A model generated the notes under the pieces. The model had not been told where the DNA came from. It did no database searches and saw only the letters and a program-made list of their open reading frames with translations. A DNA stretch of 64,000 bases from Variovorax guangxiensis (GTDB lineage Bacteria; Pseudomonadota; Gammaproteobacteria; Burkholderiales; Burkholderiaceae_C). The first letter of the stretch is position 1. Each line of letters starts with the position of its first letter. The stretch is taken from positions 248,001 through 312,000 of the forward strand of contig NZ_RXFT01000005.1 of the NCBI RefSeq assembly GCF_003952165.1. Reading direction: 5' to 3'. A program made the position numbers and the translations under genes. Positions 25,453 to 35,657 of the stretch are shown one piece after another.

Positions 25453-27081
25453 TCAGCGGTTGTCCTCGACGATCCAGCCCGCGGCCTTCTCGGCCATCAT
25501 GAGCGTCGGGCTGTTGGTGTTGCCGCTGGTGATGGTGGGCATCGCGCCAGCATCCACCACGCGCAGGCCCTGCACGCCGCGCACGCGCAGGCGCGAATCG
25601 AGTACCGCCGCGGGGTCGTTGTCCGCCCCCATCCTGGTGGTGCCCACCGGATGGAAGATGGTGGTGGCGATGTCGCCGGCCAGGCGCGCCAGGTCCTCGT
25701 CGGTCTGGTATTGCACGCCGGGCTTCCATTCCTCGGGCTTGTACTTGGCAAGCGCGGGCTGCTGCGCGATGCGGCGCGTGACGCGCAGCGACTCGGCCGC
25801 CACCTTGCGGTCCTCGTCGGTGCTCAGGTAGTTGGGCGCGATGGCCGGCGCGTCCTCGAAGCGGTTGCTGCGGATGCGCACCGAGCCCCGGCTCGTCGGG
25901 TTGAGGTTGCACACGCTCGCGGTGAAGGCCGGGAAGCTGTGCAGCGGATCGCCGAAGGCATCGAGCGACAGCGGCTGCACGTGGTACTGCAGGTTGGGCC
26001 ATTCGCGGTCTGGCGAGCTGCGCGTGAAGGCGCCAAGCTGCGAGGGCGCCATGCTCATCGGGCCGCTGCGCTTGAGCACGTATTCGAGGCCGATCTTCGC
26101 CTTGCCGATCATCGACGAGGCCATCACGTTGAGCGTGGGCGCGCCGGAAATCTTGTAGACCGCGCGGATCTGCAGGTGGTCCTGCAGGTTGGCGCCGACG
26201 CCGGGCGCGTCGACCACCACGTCGATGCCGTGCTGCCTCAGCAGCTCGGAGGGCCCCACGCCCGAGAGCTGCAGGATCTGCGGCGAGCCGATGGCGCCGG
26301 CGCTCAGCACCACTTCGCGCGTGGCGCGCACCGTGACCTTCTCGGTGCCGTTCCACACCTCGGCGCCGGTGCAGCGGCGCGTGCCGTCGGGCTGCGTCTC
26401 GAAGAGCAGGCGCGAGACCTGCGCGCCGGTCCAGAGCTCGAAGTTGGGCCTGCCATAGCAGGTCGGACGCAGGAAGGCCTTGGCGGTGTTCCAGCGCCAG
26501 CCGTTCTTCTGATTGACCTGGAAGTAGCCCACACCCTCGTTGTTGCCGCGGTTGAAGTCGGTGGAGTGCGGCACGCCGGCCTGCACCGCGGCTTCGGCGA
26601 ATGCGTCGAGGATGTCCCAGCGCAGGCGCTGTTTCTCGACGCGCCACTCGCCGCCCGCGCCGTGCATCTCGTCGGCGCCCAGGTAGTGGTCTTCGTGCTT
26701 CTTGAAGGCCGGCAGCACGTTCTGCCAGCGCCAGCCGTCGTCGCCGGTGAGGTCGGCCCAGTGCTCGTAGTCGCGCGACTGGCCGCGCATGTAGATCATG
26801 CCGTTGATGCTGGAGCAGCCGCCCAGCGTCTTGCCGCGCGGATAGCGCAGCACCCGGCCGTTGAGGCCCGCGTCGGGCTCGGTGCTGTAGAGCCAGTCGG
26901 TGCGGGGGTTGCCGATGCAGTACAGGTAGCCGACCGGGATGTGGATCCAGTGGTAGTCGTCCTTGCGGCCCGCCTCGATGAGCAGCACGCGCCGGTTCTT
27001 GTCGGCGCTCAGGCGGTTCGCCATGAGCGAGCCGGCGGTGCCGGCGCCGATGACGATGTAGTCGAAGGTGGTCTCGCTCAA
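25453..27081 (-). CDS. GMC-family FAD-dependent oxidoreductase (alcohol/choline dehydrogenase-like)
   Basis: A 542-residue GMC oxidoreductase that oxidises a primary or secondary alcohol. The FAD fold DYIVIGAGTAGSLMANRL is at residues 6-23, the GMC signature PRGKTLGGCSSINGMIYMRG is near 85-105, and the C-terminus has the catalytic histidine in FHPVGTTRMG and the SGNTNSPT segment. A good SD precedes 27081. It lies downstream of the mmsA-type gene in the same direction, so both may be regulated by the LysR gene at 28881. The substrate is unknown. Confidence 0.9.
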   Translation of the reverse strand: MSETTFDYIVIGAGTAGSLMANRLSADKNRRVLLIEAGRKDDYHWIHIPVGYLYCIGNPRTDWLYSTEPDAGLNGRVLRYPRGKTLGGCSSINGMIYMRGQSRDYEHWADLTGDDGWRWQNVLPAFKKHEDHYLGADEMHGAGGEWRVEKQRLRWDILDAFAEAAVQAGVPHSTDFNRGNNEGVGYFQVNQKNGWRWNTAKAFLRPTCYGRPNFELWTGAQVSRLLFETQPDGTRRCTGAEVWNGTEKVTVRATREVVLSAGAIGSPQILQLSGVGPSELLRQHGIDVVVDAPGVGANLQDHLQIRAVYKISGAPTLNVMASSMIGKAKIGLEYVLKRSGPMSMAPSQLGAFTRSSPDREWPNLQYHVQPLSLDAFGDPLHSFPAFTASVCNLNPTSRGSVRIRSNRFEDAPAIAPNYLSTDEDRKVAAESLRVTRRIAQQPALAKYKPEEWKPGVQYQTDEDLARLAGDIATTIFHPVGTTRMGADNDPAAVLDSRLRVRGVQGLRVVDAGAMPTITSGNTNSPTLMMAEKAAGWIVEDNR

Positions 27082-27162
27082 GTGGTTGTCTCCTTCTGCT
27101 TCGTTCTTGTTTGCTCAGGGCGCCGCACCGCGCCGATGCCAGTATCTGCCAGTACCAGTGCT

Positions 27163-27247
27163 CCCGCGGAACCGGCTCCGCCGGGCCGCCGGGAGCGCCC
27201 CCTCGAGGGGGGATGCGAGCGACACGAAGTGCGCGAGAGTCGGGGGT
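27163..27247 (+). repeat. Intergenic repeat family A, copy 3
   Basis: GCGGAACCGGCTCCGCCGGG, a CCCCCTCGAGGGGGG hairpin, then GCGACACGAAGTGCGCG and GGGGG. It lies between the mmsA-type and GMC genes. Confidence 0.8.
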
Positions 27248-27251
27248 GGAC

Positions 27252-28760
<1,509 letters not shown>

Positions 28761-28852
28761 GGGGAGAACCCTGATGGAGGCGGTGTCGGGAGGAAGAGTG
28801 CGGCCAGTTTAGGCAGCGCGTTGTTCCCCGCCTAGTCACGATGCTTGAACTT

Positions 28853-28874
28853 ATTGTTCGCATTGGCGAACAAT
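28853..28874. promoter_or_regulatory. Perfect inverted repeat at the LysR gene start
   Basis: ATTGTTCGC and GCGAACAAT flank a 4-bp spacer, ending 6 bp before the LysR ATG and about 90 bp from the mmsA start. A likely autoregulatory or shared operator. Confidence 0.6.
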
Positions 28875-28880
28875 GCAGGC

Positions 28881-29810
28881 ATGAAACCCCAAAATATCGA
28901 GTCGCTCTGGACGCACCTGCACTGGCTCACGGTGCTGGCGCAGCAGGGCAGCTTCACCGCCGCCGCGCTGCGCCTGGGCGTGAGCAAGGCGGCCATGAGC
29001 CAGCGCATCGCCGAGCTCGAACGCGCGGCCGGCGCGCCGTTGGTGCAGCGCACCACGCGCAGCGTGCGACTCACCGAGGCCGGCCAGCGGCTGGTGGAAG
29101 ACATGCGCGGCCCCTTCGAGCAGATCGCCCACAGCTTCGCCGGCGTGCGCGACCTCGCGGGCGTGCCGCGCGGGCTGGTGCGGGTGACCGCGCCGGTGGC
29201 CTTCGCGCGCCAGCAGCTGGTGCCCAGGCTGGCCGAGTTCCTGCGCGCGCAGCCCGAGGTGCGCATCGAGCTCGACCTGTCGGACCGGCTCAGCTCGCTC
29301 GCGATGGAGGGCTTCGACCTCGCGATCCGCCATACGGCCGCGCCGCCCGACACGCACGTGGCCTGGACGCTGTGCGAAACGCGTTCGGTGCTGGTGGCCA
29401 GCCGCGCCTACCTGCGCCGCCGCGGCACGCCGCGCGAGCCCCAGGCGCTGGCCGGCCACGACTGCCTGCACTACCCCCGCGCCCAGGAAACGCCGACCTG
29501 GCACTTCGAGACCAAGTCTTCGGCGCCTCGCATCACGGTGCCGGTGTCGGGGCCGCTGGTCGCCAACAACAGCGAGGCGCTGCGCGACGCGGCCCTGAGC
29601 GGCCTGGGCATCGCGCTGGTGCCCGACTTCAGCGCGCAGGCGGCGCTGCAGTCGGGCAAGCTGCAGCAGGTGCTGCCGCAATGGCGCTCGGTGGGCGCCT
29701 TCGGCGAGCGCCTGTATGCAATACGCCCCTACGCCACGCACGTGCCGCAGGCGGTGACGGCTTTCGTGGGCTGGCTGCGCGAGGCGCTCTCCGATGGCTT
29801 CGCGCCCTGA
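28881..29810 (+). CDS. LysR-family transcriptional regulator
   Basis: A 309-residue LysR regulator of the CrgA-like group. The winged HTH is at about residues 12-65 (LTVLAQQGSFTAAALRLGVSKAAMSQRIAELE), and the co-inducer domain follows (PRGLVRVTAPVAFARQQLVPRLAEFL). The ATG at 28881 is favoured because the open frame upstream runs through an inverted repeat. It is divergent from mmsA and the GMC gene, its probable targets. Confidence 0.9.
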   Translation: MKPQNIESLWTHLHWLTVLAQQGSFTAAALRLGVSKAAMSQRIAELERAAGAPLVQRTTRSVRLTEAGQRLVEDMRGPFEQIAHSFAGVRDLAGVPRGLVRVTAPVAFARQQLVPRLAEFLRAQPEVRIELDLSDRLSSLAMEGFDLAIRHTAAPPDTHVAWTLCETRSVLVASRAYLRRRGTPREPQALAGHDCLHYPRAQETPTWHFETKSSAPRITVPVSGPLVANNSEALRDAALSGLGIALVPDFSAQAALQSGKLQQVLPQWRSVGAFGERLYAIRPYATHVPQAVTAFVGWLREALSDGFAP

Positions 29811-29865
29811 GGAAATCATGAAGAAACGGCGTGGTGCCCTACGCGAACGAAGGGTCTGGCGCACC

Positions 29866-29892
29866 TTGACCGCGGATGCACGCGGTTACGAT
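29866..29892 (+). promoter_or_regulatory. Possible sigma-70 promoter of the mla-type operon
   Basis: TTGACC (29866-29871) and TACGAT (29887-29892) with a 15-bp spacer, about 65 bp before the permease start. The short spacer makes this tentative. Confidence 0.35.
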
Positions 29893-29958
29893 GCGCGCAC
29901 CCGGCACGGGTTTTGTTAACTTTCCCCCTCACCCGCCTCACTTATTTCTCATCCAGCC

Positions 29959-31125
29959 ATGTCTCCCGCTCCATCGCCTGCCGACGCCTCCGCCGCCGAC
30001 AGCGCGTGGCCCCGCGTCGGGCAACGTGAGCAGGAGGGCCGCCAATGGACGGTGGCCAGCGGCCGCTGGACCACGCTGGCGATGTCATCCAAGCCGGCAT
30101 GGCAGGCGCTGGACCAGAGCCTGAAGGCGGCCCCGCCGGCCGACGACCGTGCCTGGGACCTGCGGCCCATCGAGCAACTCGACCACATCGGCGCGCAGCT
30201 GCTGTGGGAGCACTGGCGCCATGAGTGGCCCGTCACCATCGAGTTGTCGCCGCAGCACAAGGCCGTGCTCGACCAGGTGGCGCAGTACACCGTCGCGACG
30301 CCCGACGAGCCCTCGCCCACGCTGAACGACCGCATCCGCGCGTTCTCGCACAACGGGCCGCGCGTGATGTACGTGGTGCGCGACTTCACCGCGCTGATCG
30401 GCCAGCTCGCGCTCGACCTGTGCCGGCTGGCACGCGCGCCGCACCGCGGACCGTGGCGCGATTTCTCCGGGCACCTGTATCAGTTCGGCGCGACGGCGCT
30501 GCACATCACGGCGCTGGTCGGCCTGCTGATCGGCGTGGTGCTGGCCTACCTGATCTCGCAGCAGCTGCGCCAGTACGGCGCCGAGACCTTCGTGGTGAAC
30601 ATCCTCGGGCTCTCGCTGATCCGCGAGCTGGGGCCGGTGCTGGCCGCCGTGCTGATCGCCGGCCGCTCGGGCTCCGCCATCACGGCGCAGATCGGCGTGA
30701 TGCGCGTGACCGAAGAGCTCGACGCGATGCGCGTGATGGGCATCCCGCACGGCTTTCGCCTGGTGATGCCGCGCGTGCTGGCGCTGGCCATCGCAATGCC
30801 GCTGATCAGCCTGTGGACTTCGATGGCCGCGCTCGCGGGCGGCATGCTCGCGGCCGACGCTGCCCTCGACATTTCGCCGGCCTATTTCCTCTCGGCCCTG
30901 CCGCGCGCGGTGCCGATCTCGAACCTGTGGCTGGCCATGGCCAAGTCGGCGGTATTCGGCATCCTGATCGCGCTGATCGGCTGCCACTTCGGCATGAAGG
31001 TCAAGCCCAACACCGAGAGCCTCGGGCGCGGCACGACCTCGTCGGTGGTCACGTCGATCACCGCGGTGATCCTGGTCGACGCCCTCTTCGCCGTGCTCTT
31101 CAAAGGTATCGGCTTCCGCGCATGA
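29959..31125 (+). CDS. MlaE-family lipid ABC transporter permease with N-terminal STAS-like domain
   Basis: A 388-residue permease of a phospholipid or hydrophobic-compound transporter at the inner membrane. Residues about 20-110 look like a fused STAS (MlaB-type) domain (GRWTTLAMSS, DLRPIEQLDHIGAQLLWEHW); the MlaE domain with about six helices follows (ITALVGLLIGVVLAYLISQQ, GPVLAAVLIAGRSGSAITAQ, EELDAMRVMGI). Fusion replaces a separate mlaB gene. It opens an operon with ATPase, MCE protein and lipoprotein. Confidence 0.9.
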   Translation: MSPAPSPADASAADSAWPRVGQREQEGRQWTVASGRWTTLAMSSKPAWQALDQSLKAAPPADDRAWDLRPIEQLDHIGAQLLWEHWRHEWPVTIELSPQHKAVLDQVAQYTVATPDEPSPTLNDRIRAFSHNGPRVMYVVRDFTALIGQLALDLCRLARAPHRGPWRDFSGHLYQFGATALHITALVGLLIGVVLAYLISQQLRQYGAETFVVNILGLSLIRELGPVLAAVLIAGRSGSAITAQIGVMRVTEELDAMRVMGIPHGFRLVMPRVLALAIAMPLISLWTSMAALAGGMLAADAALDISPAYFLSALPRAVPISNLWLAMAKSAVFGILIALIGCHFGMKVKPNTESLGRGTTSSVVTSITAVILVDALFAVLFKGIGFRA

Positions 31126-31137
31126 GGGCGTGAAACC

Positions 31138-31962
31138 ATGAGCATGCCCGTGCGCCCCGACACCGACGCCACCGTGGTGGACATCCGCGGGCTGTGGACC
31201 GTGTTCCAGAGCGCCGACGGCGAGCAGGTGGTGCACCGCGACCTGCAGCTGCACATCGACCGCGGCGAGGTGCTCTCGCTGGTCGGCGGCTCGGGCACGG
31301 GCAAGACGGTGCTGCTGCGCCAGATTCTCGGGCTGGAGAAGCCCACGCGCGGCCACGTGGAGGTGCTGGGCCAGGAGCCCGGCGAGCTCAGCGCCTCGGG
31401 CGCGGCCAACGTGGGCATGCTGTTCCAGCACGGCGCGCTGTTCTCGGCCTTCAGCGTGCTGGAGAACATCGCCTTTCCGCTGCGCGAGCTGAAGCTGCTG
31501 CCCGACGAGCTCATACGCCACGCGGCGCTGGTGAAGCTGCAGATGGTGGGCCTGGGCCCGCAGCACGCCAACAAGAGCCCGGCCGATCTCTCGGGCGGCA
31601 TGATCAAGCGCGTGGCGCTGGCGCGCGCGCTCATCATGGACCCGCCGCTGCTGCTGCTGGACGAACCCACAGCCGGCCTCGACCCCGAGGCCTCCGACAG
31701 CTTCTGCGACCTGCTGCGCGGCCTGCACCGCGAACTGGGCCTCACGGTGGTGATGGTCACGCACGACCTGGACACGCTGTTCGACCTGAGCACCCGCATC
31801 GCGGTGCTGGCCGACCAGAAGGTGATCGTCACGGGCGCGGCGCGCGATGTCATCGCGTACCCGCATCCCTTCATCCACGAATACTTTCTCGGCGGGCGCG
31901 GCCAGCGCGCCCTCGAAGCGCTGCATGACAAGCCGGCCCCCGAGCGGGCCGCTGAAAGGTAG
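31138..31962 (+). CDS. MlaF-family ABC transporter ATP-binding protein
   Basis: A 274-residue ATPase of the MCE/Mla transporter. Walker A GGSGTGKTVLLR, Q-loop LFQHGALFSAFSV, signature LSGGMIKRVALARAL, Walker B LLLLDEPTAGLDPEAS and H-loop VTHDLDTLF are intact. It starts 12 bp after the permease. It powers lipid movement between inner and outer membranes, the direction being unknown here. Confidence 0.92.
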   Translation: MSMPVRPDTDATVVDIRGLWTVFQSADGEQVVHRDLQLHIDRGEVLSLVGGSGTGKTVLLRQILGLEKPTRGHVEVLGQEPGELSASGAANVGMLFQHGALFSAFSVLENIAFPLRELKLLPDELIRHAALVKLQMVGLGPQHANKSPADLSGGMIKRVALARALIMDPPLLLLDEPTAGLDPEASDSFCDLLRGLHRELGLTVVMVTHDLDTLFDLSTRIAVLADQKVIVTGAARDVIAYPHPFIHEYFLGGRGQRALEALHDKPAPERAAER

Positions 31963-31971
31963 GTAGCCACC

Positions 31972-32931
31972 ATGGAAAACAAGGCCCACGCACTCGCCGC
32001 CGGCGCCTTCGTGCTCGGACTGATCGCCGCGCTCGTCGCGCTGGTGGTCTGGTTCACGCGCGACAACACCGTGCGCAACATCTACGAGCTCTCCACGCGG
32101 GACGCGGTCAGCGGCCTGCAGCCGCAGGCCATGGTGCGCTACCGCGGCATCGCGGTGGGCAAGGTGGCGTCGATCGACTTCGACCCCAAGGTCAAGGGCA
32201 ACGTGCGGGTGCGCATCACGGTCGACGAGCGCGTGCCGCTCACCACCTCCAGCTTCGCCACGCTGAGCTACCAGGGCGTGACCGGCCTGGCCTTCATCGC
32301 GCTGGACGACAAGGGCGAATCGACCGTCGCGCTCAAGCCCAACAACGACGACCCGCCGCGCATTCCGCTCAAGCCCTCGATGCTGGCGCAGCTGCAGGAC
32401 CGCGGCGAGGCCATCATCAACCAGGTCGAGGAAGTGACCAAACGCGCCAACCAGCTGCTGAGCGATCCCAACCAGAAGCGCGCGGCCGACGCGCTGGAGA
32501 ACATCGCGGCCGCTTCGGCCAGCGCCAACACGCTGCTCAAGACGCTCGACAACACGGTGAAGACCGGCCTGAACCCTGCGCTGACGAAGCTGCCCGACAC
32601 CATGGCCTCCGTGAAGAAGGCCGCCGGCGACGTCTCGCGCGTGGCCAACAACTTCAACACCACCGTGGGCCGCCTGAACGCGCCCGACGGCCCGGTCGAG
32701 CGGCTGAGCGACGGCACCAAGGCGCTGGCGCAGGCGGTCGATTCGTTCAACGCCGCCACGCTGCCGCGCGTGAACCGCGTGGCCGACGACACCTCGCACG
32801 CGGTGCGCCGGCTGGGCCGCGCGGCGGACAGCATCAACGACAACCCGCAATCGCTGCTGTTCGGCAACGGCGGCGCGGCCGCGGGCCCGGGCGAGCCGGG
32901 CTTCCAGGCGCCGGCCGCGACGCGGCCCTGA
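31972..32931 (+). CDS. MlaD/MCE-domain periplasmic lipid-binding protein
   Basis: A 319-residue membrane-anchored MCE protein. A single N-terminal helix (LAAGAFVLGLIAALVALVVW) is followed by the MCE domain at about residues 38-115 (YELSTRDAVSGLQPQAMVRYRGIAVGKV) and a long helical C-terminal region typical of tube-forming MCE proteins. The last 25 residues are glycine/alanine-rich. It ferries lipids across the periplasm together with the lipoprotein encoded next. Confidence 0.91.
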   Translation: MENKAHALAAGAFVLGLIAALVALVVWFTRDNTVRNIYELSTRDAVSGLQPQAMVRYRGIAVGKVASIDFDPKVKGNVRVRITVDERVPLTTSSFATLSYQGVTGLAFIALDDKGESTVALKPNNDDPPRIPLKPSMLAQLQDRGEAIINQVEEVTKRANQLLSDPNQKRAADALENIAAASASANTLLKTLDNTVKTGLNPALTKLPDTMASVKKAAGDVSRVANNFNTTVGRLNAPDGPVERLSDGTKALAQAVDSFNAATLPRVNRVADDTSHAVRRLGRAADSINDNPQSLLFGNGGAAAGPGEPGFQAPAATRP

Positions 32932-32958
32932 TTCCCGACCGAGGGAGGATCACCGACC

Positions 32959-33624
32959 ATGAACGCCATTCGCAAGACCCCCGCCGCCCTCGCGCTCGGC
33001 TGCGCCCTGCTGCTGGCCGCGGGCTGCGGCGCGCTGCCCGACAAGCCCGCGCGCGCCACGCTCTACGACTTCGGCCCCGGCCCGGCGATGCCGGCCCCGG
33101 CCGCCGCGCCGGCCAGCCTCCCGACGCTCTCGCTGGCCGAGTTCGAGAGCAACACCCGCCTCGAAGGCACGCAGATCCTCTACCGCCTGGGCTACGCCGA
33201 CGCCAACGAGCTGCGGCCCTACGGCCAGTCGCGCTGGAGCCTGCCGCCCTCGCAGCTGCTGCGCCAGCGGCTGCGCGACACGCTCTCGGAGCGCCGCATG
33301 GTGCTCGGCCCCGAAGAGGCGGCCACCATCTCGCGCGGCCGTGGCGAGGCGCCGGACACGCTGCGCATCTCGCTGGACGAGTTCAGCCACTACTTCGAGT
33401 CGGCGAGCGCCAGCGTGGGCCTGGTGCGCCTGCGCGCCACGCTGGTCCGCACCTCGACCGGCGGCGACCGGGTGCTGGGCCAGCGCCTGTTCACCGTGCG
33501 CCGCCCCGCGCCCAGCGCGGATGCGCCCGGCGGCGTGAAGGCGCTGATCGCGGCCAGCGACGCGGCCGTGGCCGAGGTCGTGCAGTGGGTGGACCAGTTG
33601 CAGCAGCAACAGCCGCGGCAGTAA
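32959..33624 (+). CDS. PqiC-like ABC-type transport auxiliary lipoprotein
   Basis: A 221-residue outer-membrane lipoprotein of the DUF330/PqiC family. The lipobox LLAAGC places the lipidated cysteine at residue 23, and LYDFGP follows as in PqiC. These proteins partner MCE systems at the outer membrane. It starts 27 bp after the MCE gene, completing the four-gene operon. Confidence 0.88.
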   Translation: MNAIRKTPAALALGCALLLAAGCGALPDKPARATLYDFGPGPAMPAPAAAPASLPTLSLAEFESNTRLEGTQILYRLGYADANELRPYGQSRWSLPPSQLLRQRLRDTLSERRMVLGPEEAATISRGRGEAPDTLRISLDEFSHYFESASASVGLVRLRATLVRTSTGGDRVLGQRLFTVRRPAPSADAPGGVKALIAASDAAVAEVVQWVDQLQQQQPRQ

Positions 33625-33661
33625 TCTGCGGCACCACACGGAAAGGAAGGAGCCTCGCCTC

Positions 33662-33883
33662 ATGAACGCAACACGCATCGTCGGCATCCTGCTGATCGTG
33701 GCCGGCATCGCCGTGCTGGCCATGGGCAGCTTCAGCTTCACCAAGGAAACCCACCAGGCCAAGCTGGGGCCGCTGGAGTTCTCGGTGAAGGAGAAGGAAA
33801 CGGTCAACCTGCCGGTGTGGGCCGGCGTGGCGGTGATCGTGGTGGGCGGGGCGCTGGTGCTGCTGGGGGGCCGGAAGGGCTGA
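33662..33883 (+). CDS. DUF3185 small membrane protein
   Basis: A 73-residue protein with two transmembrane helices (IVGILLIVAGIAVLAMG and WAGVAVIVVGGALVLLGG) around a soluble loop, matching DUF3185. Function is unknown. It follows the lipoprotein by 37 bp and may be the last gene of the mla-type operon. It is convergent with the sirtuin gene. Confidence 0.85.
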   Translation: MNATRIVGILLIVAGIAVLAMGSFSFTKETHQAKLGPLEFSVKEKETVNLPVWAGVAVIVVGGALVLLGGRKG

Positions 33884-33889
33884 GCGCCC

Positions 33890-34657
33890 TCAGCTTCTGG
33901 AGCCCGGCACACCCGCCAGCAACTGCGGCAGCAGGTCTTCGGAAAGACCGCGCAGCACCACGGACGCCGCGTCGTCCAGGTGCGGCAGCGGCTCCAGGTT
34001 CAGCGTGATGAGCCGCGCGCCGTGCGCGAGGGCGGTCTGCGGCAGCTCGGCCGCCGGATAAACGATGGTGGTGCTGCCCACCACCATGAACAGGTCGCAC
34101 TCCTGCGCCGCCACCTGCGCGTCGAGCAGCACGCCGGCATTCAGCATCTCGCCGAACATCACCACGTCGGGCCGCGCGTGCGAGCCGCAGCGCAGGCAGC
34201 GGTGGAAAGGCCAGGGACCGCTTCTGTTGCCGCAGCGGTCGCAGCGCCAGCGGCGCAGCGAGCCGTGCAGCTCCAGCACGTCCTGGCCGCCGGCCAGCGT
34301 GAGCAGGCCGTCGACGTTCTGCGTCACCAGCCGCGTGGCGGGGCGCAGCCGCTGCAGCAGCGCGAGCGCGGTGTGGCCCGGGTTGGGCTGGGCCGACTCG
34401 ATCACCGACTGGCGCTGCCCCCAGAACTTCGTGAAGCCCGACGGGTCGCGCGCCAGGTCTTCGGCGTGGGAGAACTGCAGGGCGTTCTGGCTCTTCCAGA
34501 GGCCGTCGGCATCGCGGTAGGTGGGAATGCCGGAGGCGCGCGACAGGCCCGCGCCCGAGAAAACGACGATGCGGCGGGCGTTGGCCAGCAGTTCGGTGGC
34601 CGCGTGAACAGGGGAGGAAAAGGAAGAAGAAATATCCGGTGTGACTGGCGTCGTCAT
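33890..34657 (-). CDS. Sir2-family NAD-dependent protein deacylase
   Basis: A 255-residue sirtuin removing acyl groups from protein lysines with NAD. The NAD-binding GAGLSRASGIPTYRD, TQNVDGL, the catalytic HGS motif, and the zinc ligands CDRCG and CLRCG are all present, as is FGEML. ATG 34657 overlaps the IclR stop as ATGA, so regulator and sirtuin are translated together. The coupling next to an aromatic catabolic cluster hints at control of its acyl-CoA or other enzymes, which is inference. Confidence 0.92.
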   Translation of the reverse strand: MTTPVTPDISSSFSSPVHAATELLANARRIVVFSGAGLSRASGIPTYRDADGLWKSQNALQFSHAEDLARDPSGFTKFWGQRQSVIESAQPNPGHTALALLQRLRPATRLVTQNVDGLLTLAGGQDVLELHGSLRRWRCDRCGNRSGPWPFHRCLRCGSHARPDVVMFGEMLNAGVLLDAQVAAQECDLFMVVGSTTIVYPAAELPQTALAHGARLITLNLEPLPHLDDAASVVLRGLSEDLLPQLLAGVPGSRS

Positions 34658-35511
34658 CTCTCTGTTCTGGGGGGAGCTGGCGCGGCGGCTGCGGCGCCCA
34701 GGCGCTGCGACACGGTATCGGCGCAGGCCTTGAGCGCACGGGAAATCTCGCCGTCCCACGCGGTGTCGAAGATGCCGGCCGGGCCGATGGCGGTGACGGC
34801 CAGCACGATAGCGCCGGTGTGATCGAAGACGGGCGCGGCCATGGCGCTGACGCCTTCGATGACCTCGCCGTCGGAGCGGCTGATGCCGTGCCCGCGCACC
34901 TCCTGCAGCTGGCGCTCGAAGTCGCCCCAGGAGGGCAGCGGCTGCACCGGCGGCATGCCGGCCGGGGGCGTGGGCTCGCCGCCCTTGCGCTGCTTCTGAC
35001 GCTGGCGCTCTTCCTCGAGCATCCGGCGCACCACGCCCTCGTCGAGATAGGCCGCGAACACCCGCCCCGAGGCCGTGTTGGTGAGCGAGAACACCGTGCC
35101 GTGCCGCATGTTCACGTGCACCGGCGAGGGCGACTCGGCCGTGCGCACGATGGTCGCGCCGCGCGCGCCCCACACGGCCAGCGCCACGGTGTGGCCGATC
35201 TGCTGCGCGAGCTGGCCGATCAGCGGCGTGGCGATGTGCACCGGGTCGGCCTGCTGCAGGCTGATGAGGCCCAGTTGCAAGGCGAGCGGGCCGAGCAGAT
35301 AGTGGCCGCTGGCGCGGTCCTGCTCGATGAGGCCCAGCCGCCCGAAGCTGACCATGTACGGGTGCGCCTTGGCCGCCGTCATGTCGGCCTCGCGCGCCAG
35401 GTCCTTCAGCGCCATGGGGCGGCCGTGATGCACCAGCGCGCGCAGCAGCTGGCCGCCGACTTCGATGCTCTGGATGCCGCGCTGGGCGCGGTCGCTGTCA
35501 CTGGCTGCCAT
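34654..35511 (-). CDS. IclR-family transcriptional regulator of the homogentisate cluster
   Basis: A 285-residue IclR regulator: HTH at about residues 14-70 (GGQLLRALVHHGRPMALKDLAREADMTAAKAH) and an effector domain with GVSAMAAPVFDHTGAIVLAV. A basic insert (QRQKQRKGGEPTPP) lies mid-protein. It is divergent from the MBL/MhaA/HmgA genes, with an inverted repeat between, so it probably regulates them. It is cotranscribed with the sirtuin. Confidence 0.88.
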   Translation of the reverse strand: MAASDSDRAQRGIQSIEVGGQLLRALVHHGRPMALKDLAREADMTAAKAHPYMVSFGRLGLIEQDRASGHYLLGPLALQLGLISLQQADPVHIATPLIGQLAQQIGHTVALAVWGARGATIVRTAESPSPVHVNMRHGTVFSLTNTASGRVFAAYLDEGVVRRMLEEERQRQKQRKGGEPTPPAGMPPVQPLPSWGDFERQLQEVRGHGISRSDGEVIEGVSAMAAPVFDHTGAIVLAVTAIGPAGIFDTAWDGEISRALKACADTVSQRLGAAAAAPAPPRTER

Positions 35512-35601
35512 GGCCGGCCTCGCCTTCTGGTCGTTCGTTCATGAAGAAGGGATTAGACATTAACTGATCTGCGGCTTACACTGCGCCCATTCGTTAACTG
35601 C

Positions 35602-35626
35602 AAATTCGTTCGACTTAGACGAATTT
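35602..35626. promoter_or_regulatory. Inverted repeat between the IclR gene and the homogentisate operon
   Basis: AAATTCGT and ACGAATTT flank a 9-bp spacer, about 32 bp before the MBL gene start. A candidate IclR operator. Confidence 0.5.
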
Positions 35627-35657
35627 CAAATTCCACCCCACCGACGGAGACACCCCG

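Noticed and set aside
30085..32850. 921-residue minus-strand frame opposite the mla-type operon
   Set aside because: Spans three real genes on the other strand and has the His/Arg/Ala/Gln bias of antisense shadows.
34969..35010. Basic insert in the IclR regulator as a possible fusion point or frameshift
   Set aside because: The frame is continuous and the effector domain resumes normally after it; looks like a flexible insertion.
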